Part shown: piece after piece, positions 36,807 through 48,500 of the stretch
Numbering within the stretch: position 1 is the first letter of the stretch
Layout of the letters: each line of letters starts with the position of its first letter
Source: Adenanthera pavonina
Taxonomy: Eukaryota; Streptophyta; Magnoliopsida; Fabales; Fabaceae
Reading direction: 5' to 3'
Length of the DNA stretch: 64,000 nucleotides
NCBI GenBank assembly: GCA_026686845.1
Contig: JAIVEN010000020.1
Coordinates: 1,949,501-2,013,500, forward strand
Program-made: the position numbers and the translations under genes
The notes under the pieces: generated by a model
Seen by the model: only the letters and a program-made list of their open reading frames with translations
Database searches by the model: none
What the model was told of the DNA's origin: nothing

Positions 36807-39800
36807 TTACAGTTCATTGGGATTTACCATACCCAATTCTCTCCTAATTTTGCAATGCCTGTCTTCTGATAGATGCTTTGTGAGTATATCAGTAACACTA
36901 TCCTCTGTTGGGATGTACTCCAGCTTAACTTCTCCTTTCAGAATGTGATCCCTTATGAAGTGGTGTCTAACTTCAATATGTTTCGTCCTTGAATGCATGA
37001 TAGGATTCTTGGTGATATTTATGGCACTTTGGTTGTCACACATGATTGATATTTCTTTCATTTTAACCTCAAGATCTTCAAGTTGCTGCTTCATCGAGAT
37101 GACTTGGGCACAACAGCTTCCAGCTGCAACATACTCAGCTTCTGCAGTGGATAGGGCCACACTGTTTTGCTTTTTGCTGAACCATGAAACCAGGGATCCT
37201 CCAAGAAACTGACAAGTTCCACTTGTGCTTTTTCTGTCAGTTTTGGATCCTACAAAATCAACATCAGTGTATCTTTTGAGATCTTCTCCATTGCCTTTTG
37301 GATATCAAAGACCCATATGTGATGTTCCAATAAGATATCTGAGAATTCTTTTCACAGCTGTTGCATGGGTCTCTTTGGGGCATGATTGGAACCTTGCACA
37401 CATACAGACACTGAACATAATGTCAGGTCTGCTGGCAGTTAAGTACAGCAAGGATCCAATCATTCTTCTATACTGAGTAATGTCAAACATCTTCCCATTC
37501 TCATCCATGTTCAGTTTGGTTGCAGTAGCCATAGGTGTTCCCATTGGCTTGGCATTCTCCATTCCAAACTTCTTTAGCAGCTCCTTTAGATACTTGGATT
37601 GACTGAGAAAGATACCATCATCAAGCTGTCTGATTTGCAGTCCAAGGAAGAAGTTGAGTTCACCCATCATGGACATCTCGAATTCTCCCTGCATTAACTC
37701 AGAGAATTTCTTGCAAAGAGCTTCATTAGTAGCACCGAAAATAATATCATCAACATAGATTTGAACAATTAGTAAATCTTTATTTTCTTTCTTAGTGAAT
37801 AAAGTTGTGTCAACTTTGCCTCTATTGAACCCCTTTTCAGTTAGAAAATTGCTTAGTCTCTCATACCATGCTCGAGGAGCTTGTTTTAAACCATAAAGAG
37901 CTTTCTTCAGTTTATAAACATGGTTTGGTTTTGTAGAATCCTCAAAACCTGGAGGTTGATCTACATAAATCTCTTCCATGATATATCCATTTAGAAAGGT
38001 ACTCTTTATATCCATTTGATACAGTAAAATATTTTTCATGCATGTATATGCTAGCAGTATTCTTATAGCTTCTAATCTAGCTACTGGTGCAAAGGTTTCT
38101 TCAAAATCAATACCTTTTTCCTGATTGTACCCTTTAGCAACCAATCTAGCTTTATTTCTGATTATTGTTCCAGATTCATCAAGTTTATTTCTGAAAACCC
38201 ATTTGGTACCAATGACAGGATGATTTTTGGGCCTAGGCACTAAATCCCAAACTTGATTTCTTTCAAACTGATTTAGTTCATCTTGCATAGCTAAAATTCA
38301 GTAATCATCAGTTAAGGCTTCTTCAGCACATTTGGGTTCCATTTGTGAAATGAAAGCACAGTTTAGCATTTTGTCCCTTAACTGTTTTATGGTTTTGACT
38401 TTCTCTTGAACATCCCCTATCACTTGATCAACAGGATGATTCCTTTGATATCTCCAAGCTCTAGGGAGTTCTTGAGATGTTTCTTCATTATTTTCTTCAT
38501 CAAACTCTTTCTCCTGGATATCTTCCTCAATGTTAACAGATTTAGATATCTTTGGAGGTTCAGTTTTACTTTTATCAGAAATGCCCAGTTTTTCAAAATT
38601 GAAAGCAAGATCATTCTCATTGGTAACATGTTTTGAAACAGTTTCATTTTCAATGAAAACCACATGCACAGATTCTTCTACCATATTTGATCTTTTATTA
38701 TAAACTCTATAAGCCTTACTCCTACTAGAATAGCCCAGAAATATACCTTTATCGGATTTGGCATCAAACTTACCCAGATTTTCTTTCCTATTGTTGTGAA
38801 CGAAGCATTTGCATCCGAACACATGGAGATGGGACAGATTTGGCTTTCTTCCTTTGTACAGCTCGTATGGAGTCTTCCCAAGGATTGGTCTGATGTAGGC
38901 TCTGTTTATGATATAGCTTGCTGTATTCACTGCATCAGCCCAAAACACTTGAGAGAGTTCCTTCTCATTCAGCATAGCTCTGGCCATCTCTCCTATAGTT
39001 CTGTTCTTCCTTTCTACTACCCCATTCTGTTGAGGGGTCCTTGGAGCTGAGAAGTTGTGGCCAATTCCATGCTCATTGCAGTACTCCAGGAAGTATGCAT
39101 TTTCAAACTCTCCTCCATGGTCTGACCTGATAGACACAATAGAAATACCTTTCTCATTTTGCACTTTCTTAGCTAAGGTTACAAATGCATCAAAGGTATC
39201 ACTTTTAGAGGATAGAAATAATGTCCAAGTGGATCTAGAATAATCATCTACAATTACAAGCACATACAGATTACCACCAAGACTTTTCACCCTAGATGGT
39301 CCAATTAAGTCCATATGCAGCAATTCAAGTGGTCTAGTTGTGGTAATTGCATTTTTAGATTTAAAAGATGATTTAGTTTGTTTTCCTCTTATGCATGCGT
39401 CACATTCTTTGTCCTTTTCAAAAGATATTTTTGGCAGGCTAGTTACTAGCTCATTTTTAACCAGTTTAGACAATTGATTCATGTTAACATGAGCTAATCT
39501 CCTATGCCATAACCAACTATCATTATCCCGACTAATTAAACATACAGAATCCAAGGGAGGAAGTTTATCAAGATCAATAGTATAACAGTTACCATCCCTT
39601 TGAGCTTTGAGGATTACTTTGTGATCACTTTTTTTGATGACTAGGCAAAACTTTGAGTCAAACAGCACCCAATTTCCTTTATCATAGGTCTGACTCACGC
39701 TCAGCAAATTGTGGTTGAGGCCAATCACAAACAGCACCTCTTTAATGGATGTTTCCGGATTTTTACCCACAATGCCAATACCAACAACTTTGCCATATTG

Positions 39801-39938
39801 ATCACCTCCAAAGGTCTCCTTTCCTCCTTTCTTGTCTCTAAGGGTGATGAACTTCTCCTTATCACCAGTCATGTGACTTGAGCAGGCACTGTCCATATAC
39901 CATTTGTTGCTCTTCTTAGCTTTGAGACAGACTTGCAA
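36807..39938 (-). pseudogene. copia pol: protease, integrase, RT, RNase H
   Basis: One reading frame, cut by two TGA codons (38300-38298 and 37307-37305). Protease: WYMDSACSSHMTGD near the start (D-S-A active site). GAG-pre-integrase zinc finger: H-R-R-L-A-H...C-D-A-C. Integrase: HMDLIGP, then SDHGGEF, then QQNGVVERKNRTIG, giving D, D and E. Reverse transcriptase: GTKWVFRNK, ARLVAKGYNQEKGIDFEETF, YGLKQAPRAWYE and the catalytic IYVDDIIFGAT. RNase H: ALSTAEAEYVA, DNQSAI, RTKHIEVRHHFIRD, and DILTKHL. Both stops fall where the family has a conserved Trp. The first ATG after the break from gag is 39938, but the pol frame is open a little further upstream. Confidence 0.92.
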
Positions 39939-39946
39939 AATAATGT

Positions 39947-41657
39947 TTATGTTTTCCTTTTAGGTACCCAAATTTGCTTGAGTCCTTTTCGGTCAGTAGA
40001 TTTTTCCCTAGATGCAGATGCAACTTTGGGAACCCATTCAACTTTCCTGCTAAGTCCATTTTTCTTCAAAGCACAAGAATTGGAAATATGTCCCTTTTTG
40101 TTACAGAAATGACAGGTAGTGAAAGGACTGCTAGATTGAGAAGCAGGAAGAAAACAATGCAGATAATACTTTTGTCTTGCATGCTTTGGTTGATTATATG
40201 TTTCAATACGAGATGACATGTGATCTTTCTTTCTGTTGCTCTCAGCATGCACAAAATGTCTCATGTATGCATTCTGGTTTTCCTTCCTAATCTTTTCCTT
40301 GACAGCACATGAATCATAGCCAAGACCAGCTTTTTCTTGTGATATTCTTTGGCTCCCCATCAAGGCAAACAACATATCTTTACCTCTAGTGAGCCTAGAC
40401 ATGCTTTTTACTAAGTAATCATTAGTTTGCTTTAGTTTAATGCATGAAGTACAGCAAACAGATTCAGCAGTAGGTAGAGAGGTAATTTCAGAAATGTTGC
40501 TTTGAGATTCTAGTTTATTAATCTTTCTTTTTGCTAGTTTTAGTTCTTTAGCAACGTTAATAAACTCATCATGAAGCTCATGAAATGCATCAAGTAACTC
40601 AGAATGGGAAGGTTCAGATTCATATATCTCTTCTTCCTGATCGCTACTGCATGAGGGTTCGGCTTCTTCAGAAGCAAGTGCCATCAGGCAGATGTTGGCA
40701 ATCTCATCCTCATCCTCTTACTCCTCATCTGAGCTGTTGCCCCATATTGATGTGTCCCTGCTTCTTGCATTCATAGCAAGTCACAGGCTCTTTTGCCTCT
40801 TTCTTGCTTTCACCAGCTGCTCCCTTCTTGAAGAATCTCTTGTTCTTCTTCTTACTGTAGAATCTTTTGAATTTTCTGACCATCATAGCCAGAGTTTCCT
40901 CATCCAGCTCATCTCTTTCGTCAGATTCTTCTTCCTTTTCATCAGCAGCTTTGAGGGCAAGGCCTTTCTTCTTTCTGTCCAGCCCAGCTTCCTTAAGAGC
41001 TTTGATTTTTCCTTCATACTCCTCAAGGCTGCCGAAGAGAGCTGTGACAGAGGCCATTGATTCTCCTTTGACTTCCTCTATTGCTGTCACCTTGGGCTGC
41101 CATTCCAGAGGGAGAGCTCTGAGTATCTTTCTTACCTTTTTAGACTGAGTGTATTCCTTTCCCAGCCTCTTCAGTTGATTCACAATGAGAGTAAATCTCT
41201 TTTGTAGCTCATTTACAGTTTCTCCTTCAGTCATTCTGAAGCTTTCATACTCTCCAATGCATGTGTTTAGTCTATTCTCCCTGACCCCAGTTGTTCCTTC
41301 ATGTGCAATCTGCAGAGTGTCCCACATCCCTTTTGCAGCGGAGCATTGTGAGACTCTGTAGAATTCGTCCTGGTTTAGGGCACTGACTAAACAATGTTTT
41401 GCTTTAAAATTTAGTAGAACTCTCCTTCTGTCTTCCTCATTTCACTCTGCTTCTAGCTTCTCTTTGTGTCTTCTATCTTCAGTTAGAGTCATTAGGATGA
41501 AATCTCCTTTCTCAATGACTGACCAGATATCAAGATCAATTGATTGGAGGTAAATCTGTATCCTCATCTTCTAATACCCATAATGTTCTCTACTGAAGCC
41601 TGGTGTTCTATTAGTGTTGTTCTCTTCAGGAAGTATGCTTTCTCCAAAGCCAGCCAT
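39947..41657 (-). pseudogene. copia gag with broken frames
   Basis: Starts at ATG 41657 (MAGFGESILPEENNTNRTPG). TAG at 41573-41571 and TGA at 41444-41442 interrupt it, both at Trp positions of the gag family. 41327-40725 carries the UBN2-type gag core (MWDTLQIAHEGT, EYESFRMTEGETVNELQKRF, LPLEWQPKVTAIEE) and the start of a zinc knuckle CYECKKQGHI that is cut by a frameshift near 40730. The rest (40684-39947) is in a different frame; it contains a second CCHC knuckle, CHFCNKKGHISNSC, and ends KQIWVPKRKT. A further frameshift near 39950 separates it from pol. Gag would form the particle and bind RNA. Confidence 0.85.
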
Positions 41658-41698
41658 CTTAATTCCCGGACTGTGAGATCCTTTGAATAGGAATCCGG

Positions 41699-41710
41699 GC
41701 TCTGATACCA
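41699..41710 (-). promoter_or_regulatory. Primer binding site, initiator tRNA-Met
   Basis: Minus strand reads TGGTATCAGAGC, the complement of the 3' end of plant initiator tRNA-Met, two bases inside the 5' LTR. Confidence 0.93.
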
Positions 41711-41712
41711 CT

Positions 41713-43566
41713 TGTTAGCAAGGCTGACTTCCCAAGAGGGGGGTGAATTGGGAAGATTGAAATTTTTCTGTACAAAGTGATATGGGTGAAGATAGCACAG
41801 TGTAATGGAAGCAAAAACAGAGCAAGCTGAAAAGTAAGGATAAGGAGAAGAAGACTCAGTAATTTATCCTGGTTTGGTCTATCCACTTGACCTACGTCCA
41901 ATCCCCAAGACAACTATTGAGATTTTTCACTATACAGCAAGAATTCAACGGGCTTCTTGCTAATGCCACAGTACAAGGAGTATGCTCTGTTTCTGGAGTT
42001 TTCTCAATCTCTCTAAGCACTTCTACAATGTGCTTCCCAATCCCCTTGTGATTTCCCCTCACAAGTAAATCTATCTTCCAGATGAAGAGTAGATAGTTTA
42101 CAAAGATATAACTCTCTTGAATAGAGTAGATATGAAGGTTAAAGTACAGATATTGAAGTTGAGAGGTTAAAAGCTCTTGAGAAGAAGATTTGGCATAAAT
42201 TCGGTATATACAAGTTTGATTTGTTACCCACAACTTCAAATGATGTTGTATTTATAGATTTAGGTTCTAACTATTCGTTAGAGACAAAATCTATCCGTTG
42301 GGGAAGTTATCCAATAGTTATCCTGAAAAACTATCTGTTAACCAACTGCATTTAATGCTTCTGACATACTGAAATTCGAATTTTGGTTGGTCAACAGACA
42401 AATTTTGAAGGAACTGAAGTTTAAAGCTTCCAACGTAAAAAATACAAAGTTCGTCTGTTCATGAAGTGAAATTCGAATTTTGAAACTTGTAAAACGTTTT
42501 CACGTTGTGACATACGAATTTTCAAGAAGAAAATTTTTCTATTAAGTATGAACAGTGTTTTCAATTTTCTACAGTGCTCTCGAAATTTGAATTTTGGAAG
42601 GCCAAAATTCGTCTGTTCCTAGTACGTTCAAAAGGCACAGTGTTTCAGTTTCTTCGAAATTCGAATGTTGAAAGAGTGAAGTTCGTCTGTCAGAAAGAAT
42701 CTTTTCAGACTAACTTCAACATTCGAAGTTACAAAACTCTGTCATTCGTATGTCAACATTGCATCCCAACAGACTCACAACCTTAGCTTCTGAAATTTGA
42801 ATTTTAATGTTCAAAGTTTGTCTGACAGAAAGCAGTTTTGAAACTTAAATTATTCTTGATCTCAGATGAACTTTAACATTGTTTCAGACGAATTTCTTCC
42901 ATTTTCATAAGTTGTGTTTTGTCTGAAATTCGAATTTTGAAGACTCAAAGTTCGTCTGTTTCAAAGAAGCTTCTTTCAGGTTTATATGAAAATTTGAATG
43001 TTGGAAAGCCAAAGTTCGTCTGTCAGATAGTATTTTTGAAACTCAATTTCATCTTGATTTCAGATGAACTTTATCATTATTTCAGACGAATTTCTTTAGT
43101 TTTCTCAAACTGCATTTTATCTGAAATTTGAATTTTGAAGACTTGAAGTTCGTCTGTCACAAAAGGCTTCTTTCAAGCTCATATGAAAATTTGAACTTTG
43201 GAGAATCAAAATTCGTCTGACAGAGGAGCATCTCTTCAGACTTATTCATTTTCAGCTTGAAATTCGAATTTTTAAAGGCAAAGTTCGAATTTCCCATATG
43301 ACAGTTCAGTTTAAACTTTCCAAGATTCGTCTGTTTGTGGGTGTTTTTTCAAATAAGTCAAGATTTAACATAAAATCTAGGTTTAAAAACATCTTTTCTT
43401 CAAATCAAAATCTTTTACCCTGTCATAACTAAAGCTAAAGATCCTACAGTAGATCTAGCAGCAATTACTTAGAAATCCTTCACTTGAAACACTTTGAGCT
43501 CCTTTGATATCTTCAATCCAAGCTTTTGTATGCTGGTTTGGAATCATCAAAACTCTTAATTCAACA
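41713..43566 (-). repeat. 5' LTR of the copia element
   Basis: TGTTAGCAAGG...TTCAACA on the plus strand, collinear with 31510-33308. It contains about 55 bp (from about 42550) absent from the other LTR. Same TTCGTCTG/CAGACGAA motif array. Confidence 0.92.
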
Positions 43567-43571
43567 CAATT
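43567..43571 (+). repeat. Target-site duplication CAATT, right copy
   Basis: Matches 31505-31509 and abuts the outer end of the right LTR. Confidence 0.9.
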
Positions 43572-45004
43572 GGGACCCACTTGCTCTTATTAGTAACTCA
43601 TTTCCCTGACTGTCTCTGCTTCTCCAACATGGCTTTCCCTCGATTATACATATCTCCATCTCTCACGATTTTAGCATTGCGTGTATCTTGAGCATTAAAT
43701 GTAATATCTTCTCCCTTCCGTTTCTCTAAAGATTTTCCAAATTCCATGTCTTTCTCCAAGATCTTCTCTTTTACATTCTTACTATCCGCGATTCCCTCCT
43801 TTGCTCCCTAATTATTTGAGTTACCAGTTTTATGTCTCAACGGCCGTTTGACCAAAATCCAAGGATCGTATGAGGCATCATCCGATGGCGTCACCCTACC
43901 TCCATCCCTATCTTGACTTGCAGAGGGACTTGCGTTATTCCAATGGAGTTTTTGTTTCTTGGCAGGTTGATTAAAGCAACTTTCTTTTCTCACGTCGAAG
44001 GTTGGAATGGTCGGTGTAGGAGTAGAGACACATGTGTTCTTCTCTGAGATCTTTCCCTCATGGCAGTTCTCTTTTGGATCCTTCAACACACTCTTTGAGC
44101 AAACCTCACGATGATGCCCATATTTTCCATAATTAAAACAGATTAGATGCAGACCTTCATATTCATGTTGTCGTCTTCCAAAAATAGTGATGCCTGGCTT
44201 CAAATGCTTATGTAAGTCTATCTCTACATAAACCTGAGAAAAAAGCCCTCTTGATGTTATGGTGGTCACTTGGTCAATCTTGAGTGGCTTGCCTAACAAC
44301 TTTCCAATCTTCCATAGAGAGTCTGGAGAAAAAAATTCAGCAGGTAAAATCGGAACTCTTATCCAAACTGCAATCCTGTGATGACCCTCAACATTCCACG
44401 GGTCAAAGTTTGGCCTCCACCTTTGGACAAGCAAGTAATAATCCGCTATCATCCAAGGACCATCTTGATAAATTCTTTCCATGTCTTCGCCATTTGTAAA
44501 GGATACAATGAAATAACCATTGTCAAGGTCAATTGTACGAAAGGGAGATTTAGTCTTCCATATCCTTTCTAGGCTTTGTTTCATATAGAAGAAAGGCATC
44601 AATCTTCCTAGGAGTTTCACAATAAGAGACTGCCTCCAAAGGGCACACCAAGCTTCATGCTCTTGTTGTGAAACCTTAGTTGGCCATAAATCATCCTCTT
44701 GTTCATTTTCATCCTCCCCCGTGTTACTTCCTTCTTTTGGCTTACTAAAGAAACCCTTCAATTCTTCAATATACTCCTTCCACGACCCTTCAAAAACAAA
44801 ACTTCCTTGATAGTCTTGTCCACCCAAAGAAGGTGTTAATTCCAAAACTTTGTCTTTGTATGAAATCTCGTTGCTCTTGACTACATCCTGATTGGGTTCA
44901 CTTGTAGAAGTTGACTTAACTTTCTTCTTGCTACGTTCAAGCAAGTCTCTCTCCTCCATACTTCCTCCGTTCACCGTTACTTCCTCTCCTCTGTTCACCA
45001 TTTT
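43572..45004 (-). mobile_element. L1-type LINE, ORF1 half (5' part)
   Basis: Continuation of the LINE at 27308-31504, displaced by the copia insertion. It holds ORF1 (45001-43808) and about 235 bp of the ORF1-ORF2 interval. Nearly no 5'UTR is recognisable beyond 45001, so the exact 5' end is uncertain. Confidence 0.8.
43808..45001 (-). CDS. LINE ORF1 protein, DUF4283 and zinc-knuckle type
   Basis: An intact 397-codon frame from ATG 45001. Residues 1-60 are charged. A DUF4283-like RNA-binding region follows, with VKLLGRLMPFFYMKQSLERI, NGYFIVSFTNGEDMERIYQD and GPWMIADYYLLVQRW. Then come VWIRVPILPAEFF and GKLLGKPLKID, the usual plant L1 ORF1 order. The zinc knuckle reads CFNYGKYGHHREVC: the second Cys is replaced by Tyr, so it would probably not hold zinc. 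The C-terminus is disordered (PTPTIPT, HWNNASPSASQD). ORF1 would coat the LINE RNA. It is better preserved than ORF2, but the element is split and dead. Confidence 0.85.
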   Translation of the reverse strand: MVNRGEEVTVNGGSMEERDLLERSKKKVKSTSTSEPNQDVVKSNEISYKDKVLELTPSLGGQDYQGSFVFEGSWKEYIEELKGFFSKPKEGSNTGEDENEQEDDLWPTKVSQQEHEAWCALWRQSLIVKLLGRLMPFFYMKQSLERIWKTKSPFRTIDLDNGYFIVSFTNGEDMERIYQDGPWMIADYYLLVQRWRPNFDPWNVEGHHRIAVWIRVPILPAEFFSPDSLWKIGKLLGKPLKIDQVTTITSRGLFSQVYVEIDLHKHLKPGITIFGRRQHEYEGLHLICFNYGKYGHHREVCSKSVLKDPKENCHEGKISEKNTCVSTPTPTIPTFDVRKESCFNQPAKKQKLHWNNASPSASQDRDGGRVTPSDDASYDPWILVKRPLRHKTGNSNN

Positions 45005-45382
45005 ATTATAAATTTCATTATATATGTGTATCTTATGTGGCCAATAATTCCATTACATGTATTGATTCTTATACTTTAAAACTATTACAACTTACAATAA
45101 TAACAATTGTATAAAAGTCAGGTACTTATTCATCTAATGCTTAATTTAGGCAAAAATGAGATGAGGTGTGAGATTCAAATTTCAAATCTTTCTCGTATAA
45201 GAAAAGTTAGGTATTAAAAATTATTTTTTTTCTAGATTTGACACAATAGGTACGATTAATTCACAAATATTTGGTTTGGCCAAAAAAAGAATCACAAATA
45301 TTTATAAGATATTTTAGAACTCTAGAATCGGAAACATAGAAATTTGTGGAAATGAGGAGAGTTCGAAAATATGATCCATTAA
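45005..45382. other. Spacer between LINE and tRNA-like sequence
   Basis: AT-rich, no coding or RNA feature seen. Confidence 0.5.
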
Positions 45383-45454
45383 AGCTCACGGCGAGGATCG
45401 AACACGCGACCTTTCGCTTACGTAGCGAATGCACTACCACTATGCTACGGAAGC
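45383..45454 (-). tRNA. tRNA-Thr(CGU)-like sequence, probable pseudogene or SINE head
   Basis: The minus strand folds as a tRNA: acceptor GCTTCCG, D arm with TAGCATAGTGG (A box), anticodon stem TTCGC/GCGAA, T arm with GGTCGCGTGTTCGATCC (B box). The anticodon reads CGT (Thr). Defects: the loop is TACGTAA, so the invariant U33 is A, and the 3' acceptor strand CGTGAGC pairs imperfectly with GCTTCCG. It lies about 140 bp upstream of the ASNSD1-like start, on the opposite strand. It could also be the tRNA-derived head of a SINE. Confidence 0.65.
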
Positions 45455-45595
45455 TAATGCTCGTGGATACCGACAAATTTATATTAATAAGATAAAAAAT
45501 CTTCATCTCGAACAAAAATAAAACCCTTGAAGACTCTATTTGCGTTAAGTACTTTCTTTATAGCTTCAGTGCTTGGAGCAGCAAATAAGCAAGAG

Positions 45596-48500
45596 ATGTG
45601 TGGAATTGCTCTGATAGTCTTGGGCGTCCGAATTGACATTTCATCTTTGTTCTTGGATTCGACATGCCCACCACGCGAAACTGAAGAAGTAAGTAGTTCT
45701 CATACTTTAAGGCGCCAGGATTTTGTGCTTTTCTGATTTAAAAATATCGTTATATCTTTCATTGAATTTAAAGGGTGTTTTATTTGATGTTGGAAGCAAA
45801 TTTTATGTCTTAGAACTAACTATGGTTTTATTTTGTTCTCATTTGGGTGATTTGCTTCACTTGGTGTTCTCTGTAGATGATCTTAAGGCGGCTCTGCGTA
45901 GAAGAGGTCCTGATAGCTTAGGCAGCAAGAAAGTTTATCTTCAGTTTAACGTCTCCGGTCAAAAACAAATTTCATCCTTCATTGAAGATGACAAGGCATT
46001 GGAACTGGGGATGGAAATTGAGAAGTTGCATATTGTACGGTCAGGAAATAAATGTGATTTTGTGTCCTTGGATAATGGACTGCCTAGCTCTTTGTTATGC
46101 AATGCTGGTGTCCAAAGTTCTTCTGCAGAACTGCATTTCATTGGAGCAACCTTGCAACTCAGGGGAATAAATCCGCTTGTTCAACCTTTGGTGGATGCAT
46201 ATGGAAATATTCTTGTATACAATGGTATTCTGTATTGTCTGTGCTGTTTTATGCTTAGTTGACATCCTTTCTCTGTTTCTAGTTTAGAATAAATGTGATG
46301 TCTAGGTGAATCTAAGAGTATTGATTTTGCAGTAAAATGCCATCTGTTTCGAAGCATGGACATATATCATATATGACATGCAAAGCGATGACTTGATTGA
46401 ATAGAAGTATATGTGAATGTGGTAATTGAAATATTTCTTTCTAATTTAAAGTTAGTGTACAATCTCAACACGTGTCACGGAGCTTAAAATTTGTATACCC
46501 TGAACCTACAAGCAGGGGTCAAGTGGTCTTGAATGTCATATGCATGTTTGTATCTTTTTGCGTTTGTTTCTCTCTGTTATATATCAGGAACTTATTTTAG
46601 TTTTGAGTGCTATTGCTACATGCGTTGATATTGAAATTCACTGATTCCATTTTATTGTTCTGCTTTTCAGGTGAAATTTTTGGAGGAATCCAGATTGCAA
46701 GTTATTACAATGACACTGAATTTCTCATGCAAACACTGGGAAAGTGCTGCTCATGTGATTCTAATTTACACGATTGTCTTAATGGTGGGCAAAATTCTAT
46801 TCCTGATTTTCTTTCTATGATTAAAGGACCATGGGCTATCATCTATTGGCAGGTAACTCTGAGTGGTAAGTTTCTATCTGTCAAAATAAGATTGCAGCAT
46901 CTTCTTCCTTTCCACTATAGTATTAGAAGTTGTACTTTCGGCATTTGTAGGATAGTTCAAGAACTCTTTGGTTTGGCCGAGATGCATTTGGTAGGCGGAG
47001 CCTCCTTGTTCACTGGCCTACAGAAGATGACTCAACCTTTCTGCTTTCTTCTGTATCTCCTCTTTCACCAATTGAGAAGGCTTCTGGTATATAACCTTTC
47101 AAGTTTGAGTCATGTGCGGATAACATTCCTAAACATTTTTAGAATCTAACCATTTATGTAATTGATTTTAGATATCGGTTAGTCTTAGTTTTATTATTTC
47201 CTTGATGGCTTAAATCTTTTATAGCTAAGATAAGTTAAATTTAGCTTCAGTAATGCATTTTCAAAATTTCTAAGTGAAACATTATTTTCTTATGTAAATT
47301 TCACTTAAGACTTTTTATTATTTAGCAAGATATGAAATTTATGCTAATTTTATTACATATTGAAACTTAAGTTTCTTTGTTGAAACTGAAGGGCTATCTG
47401 GCTAAATATGTGATTCATTTGTAATTTTAAATCTCTAAAATTTATTCCTGCCTAAATTTAATAAAGTACTAATAAATTTTTTTTTTTAAATGAGCTCTTA
47501 TGATAATCTGGAGCTTTAATAGCTTTTAACTGCCAACAATTGGTATCAAGTTTCTAATCTTTCTTGTGTCACATAGTTTCTACTATAGGGAAAGAATTAT
47601 TTGTTGAAATTGTGAAGATGAATGGCTTGGAGAGAGCCAGTAATGATGGAACGTTTCATTCGATAAGAACAGTGTGATTTCAATGGAGTTATTTACATCT
47701 AGCTTAACCTTCTTCTCTTTTTTCTCCCTTTTATTTTCTTAATGTTTCATGTCACTTTGATTTTTTCACTTGATAATTGAACTATAATAAGTCAACATAT
47801 TTTAAATTAGTTGGGCTAATTCTTTAGGCTGTTAAACATATTTATTTTATGAGTGCATCCTTAAAGAAATGTTAATAATGCTTCCATAAATTTAATTTCT
47901 CTTGTGTTTCTATTAAAGTTGTTTTTTTTTGTTGTTGGTTGTCACTAATTGAATTTTTGAAATAAAGCTTGCTACTATTGGAAATATTAAGTAATATAAA
48001 ATTTGGAGCTTAAAATGGTATAGGCTATCTCAGTTACTGGGAAGAGCTACCGTGTGGAATATACAGTGTACGGGTTGGTGCACCAAATTCTAATCAAGTT
48101 CTGACTGGTGAAGTCAGAAGACATGAATATAGAAACTCCATGCTAAAGGAACTTATCAAATGGGAGAGAACTTCTATTGAACCTAAATCTGAAGACCTTC
48201 ATACACCCCAATATAAGTGTTCTAGGAAGCAACATGATGTGCATTCAAATCTGTTGGAGACAGTTCCATGTGAAACAGGTGATTGTCTTATAATAGTGCT
48301 ACAATGCCGTATGCAGTCATTTGAAACTTCCTTTCTTGCTTTTATAATGTGCAACACTTTGATTAAGGCTGTAGCTTTTGCTTTTAAGTCTTATTAGGCC
48401 TATGACAGGTCTGTCTTTCTTCCTGTATCTTTTTCTGTGCAGACTCAAGTCAATTCTCAATTGCACTGCCAGCTCATACTCTGCTAAAGGCTTTAAAGGA

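Larger units (their letters stand above)
31510..43566 (-). mobile_element. Ty1/copia Sirevirus-like retrotransposon, 12.06 kb
   Basis: A complete minus-strand insertion: 5' LTR 41713-43566, primer binding site, gag 41657-39947, pol 39938-36807, a further ORF 35810-33625, polypurine tract 33309-33320, 3' LTR 31510-33308, and CAATT at both flanks. Protease, integrase, reverse transcriptase, RNase H order makes it Ty1/copia. The additional ORF after pol, the length and the initiator-Met PBS point to the Sirevirus (SIRE/Maximus) lineage. By hand the LTRs differ at roughly 2 percent of positions plus a 55-bp indel, implying a fairly recent insertion. All ORFs carry disabling changes, so this copy is not autonomous. 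Confidence 0.93.

Noticed and set aside
38406..39243. Plus-strand frames in the copia pol
   Set aside because: Antisense of integrase and reverse transcriptase.
42574..43131. Open frames inside the LTRs (also 32662-33103)
   Set aside because: They arise from the AT-rich motif array and appear in both LTRs; no protein family.
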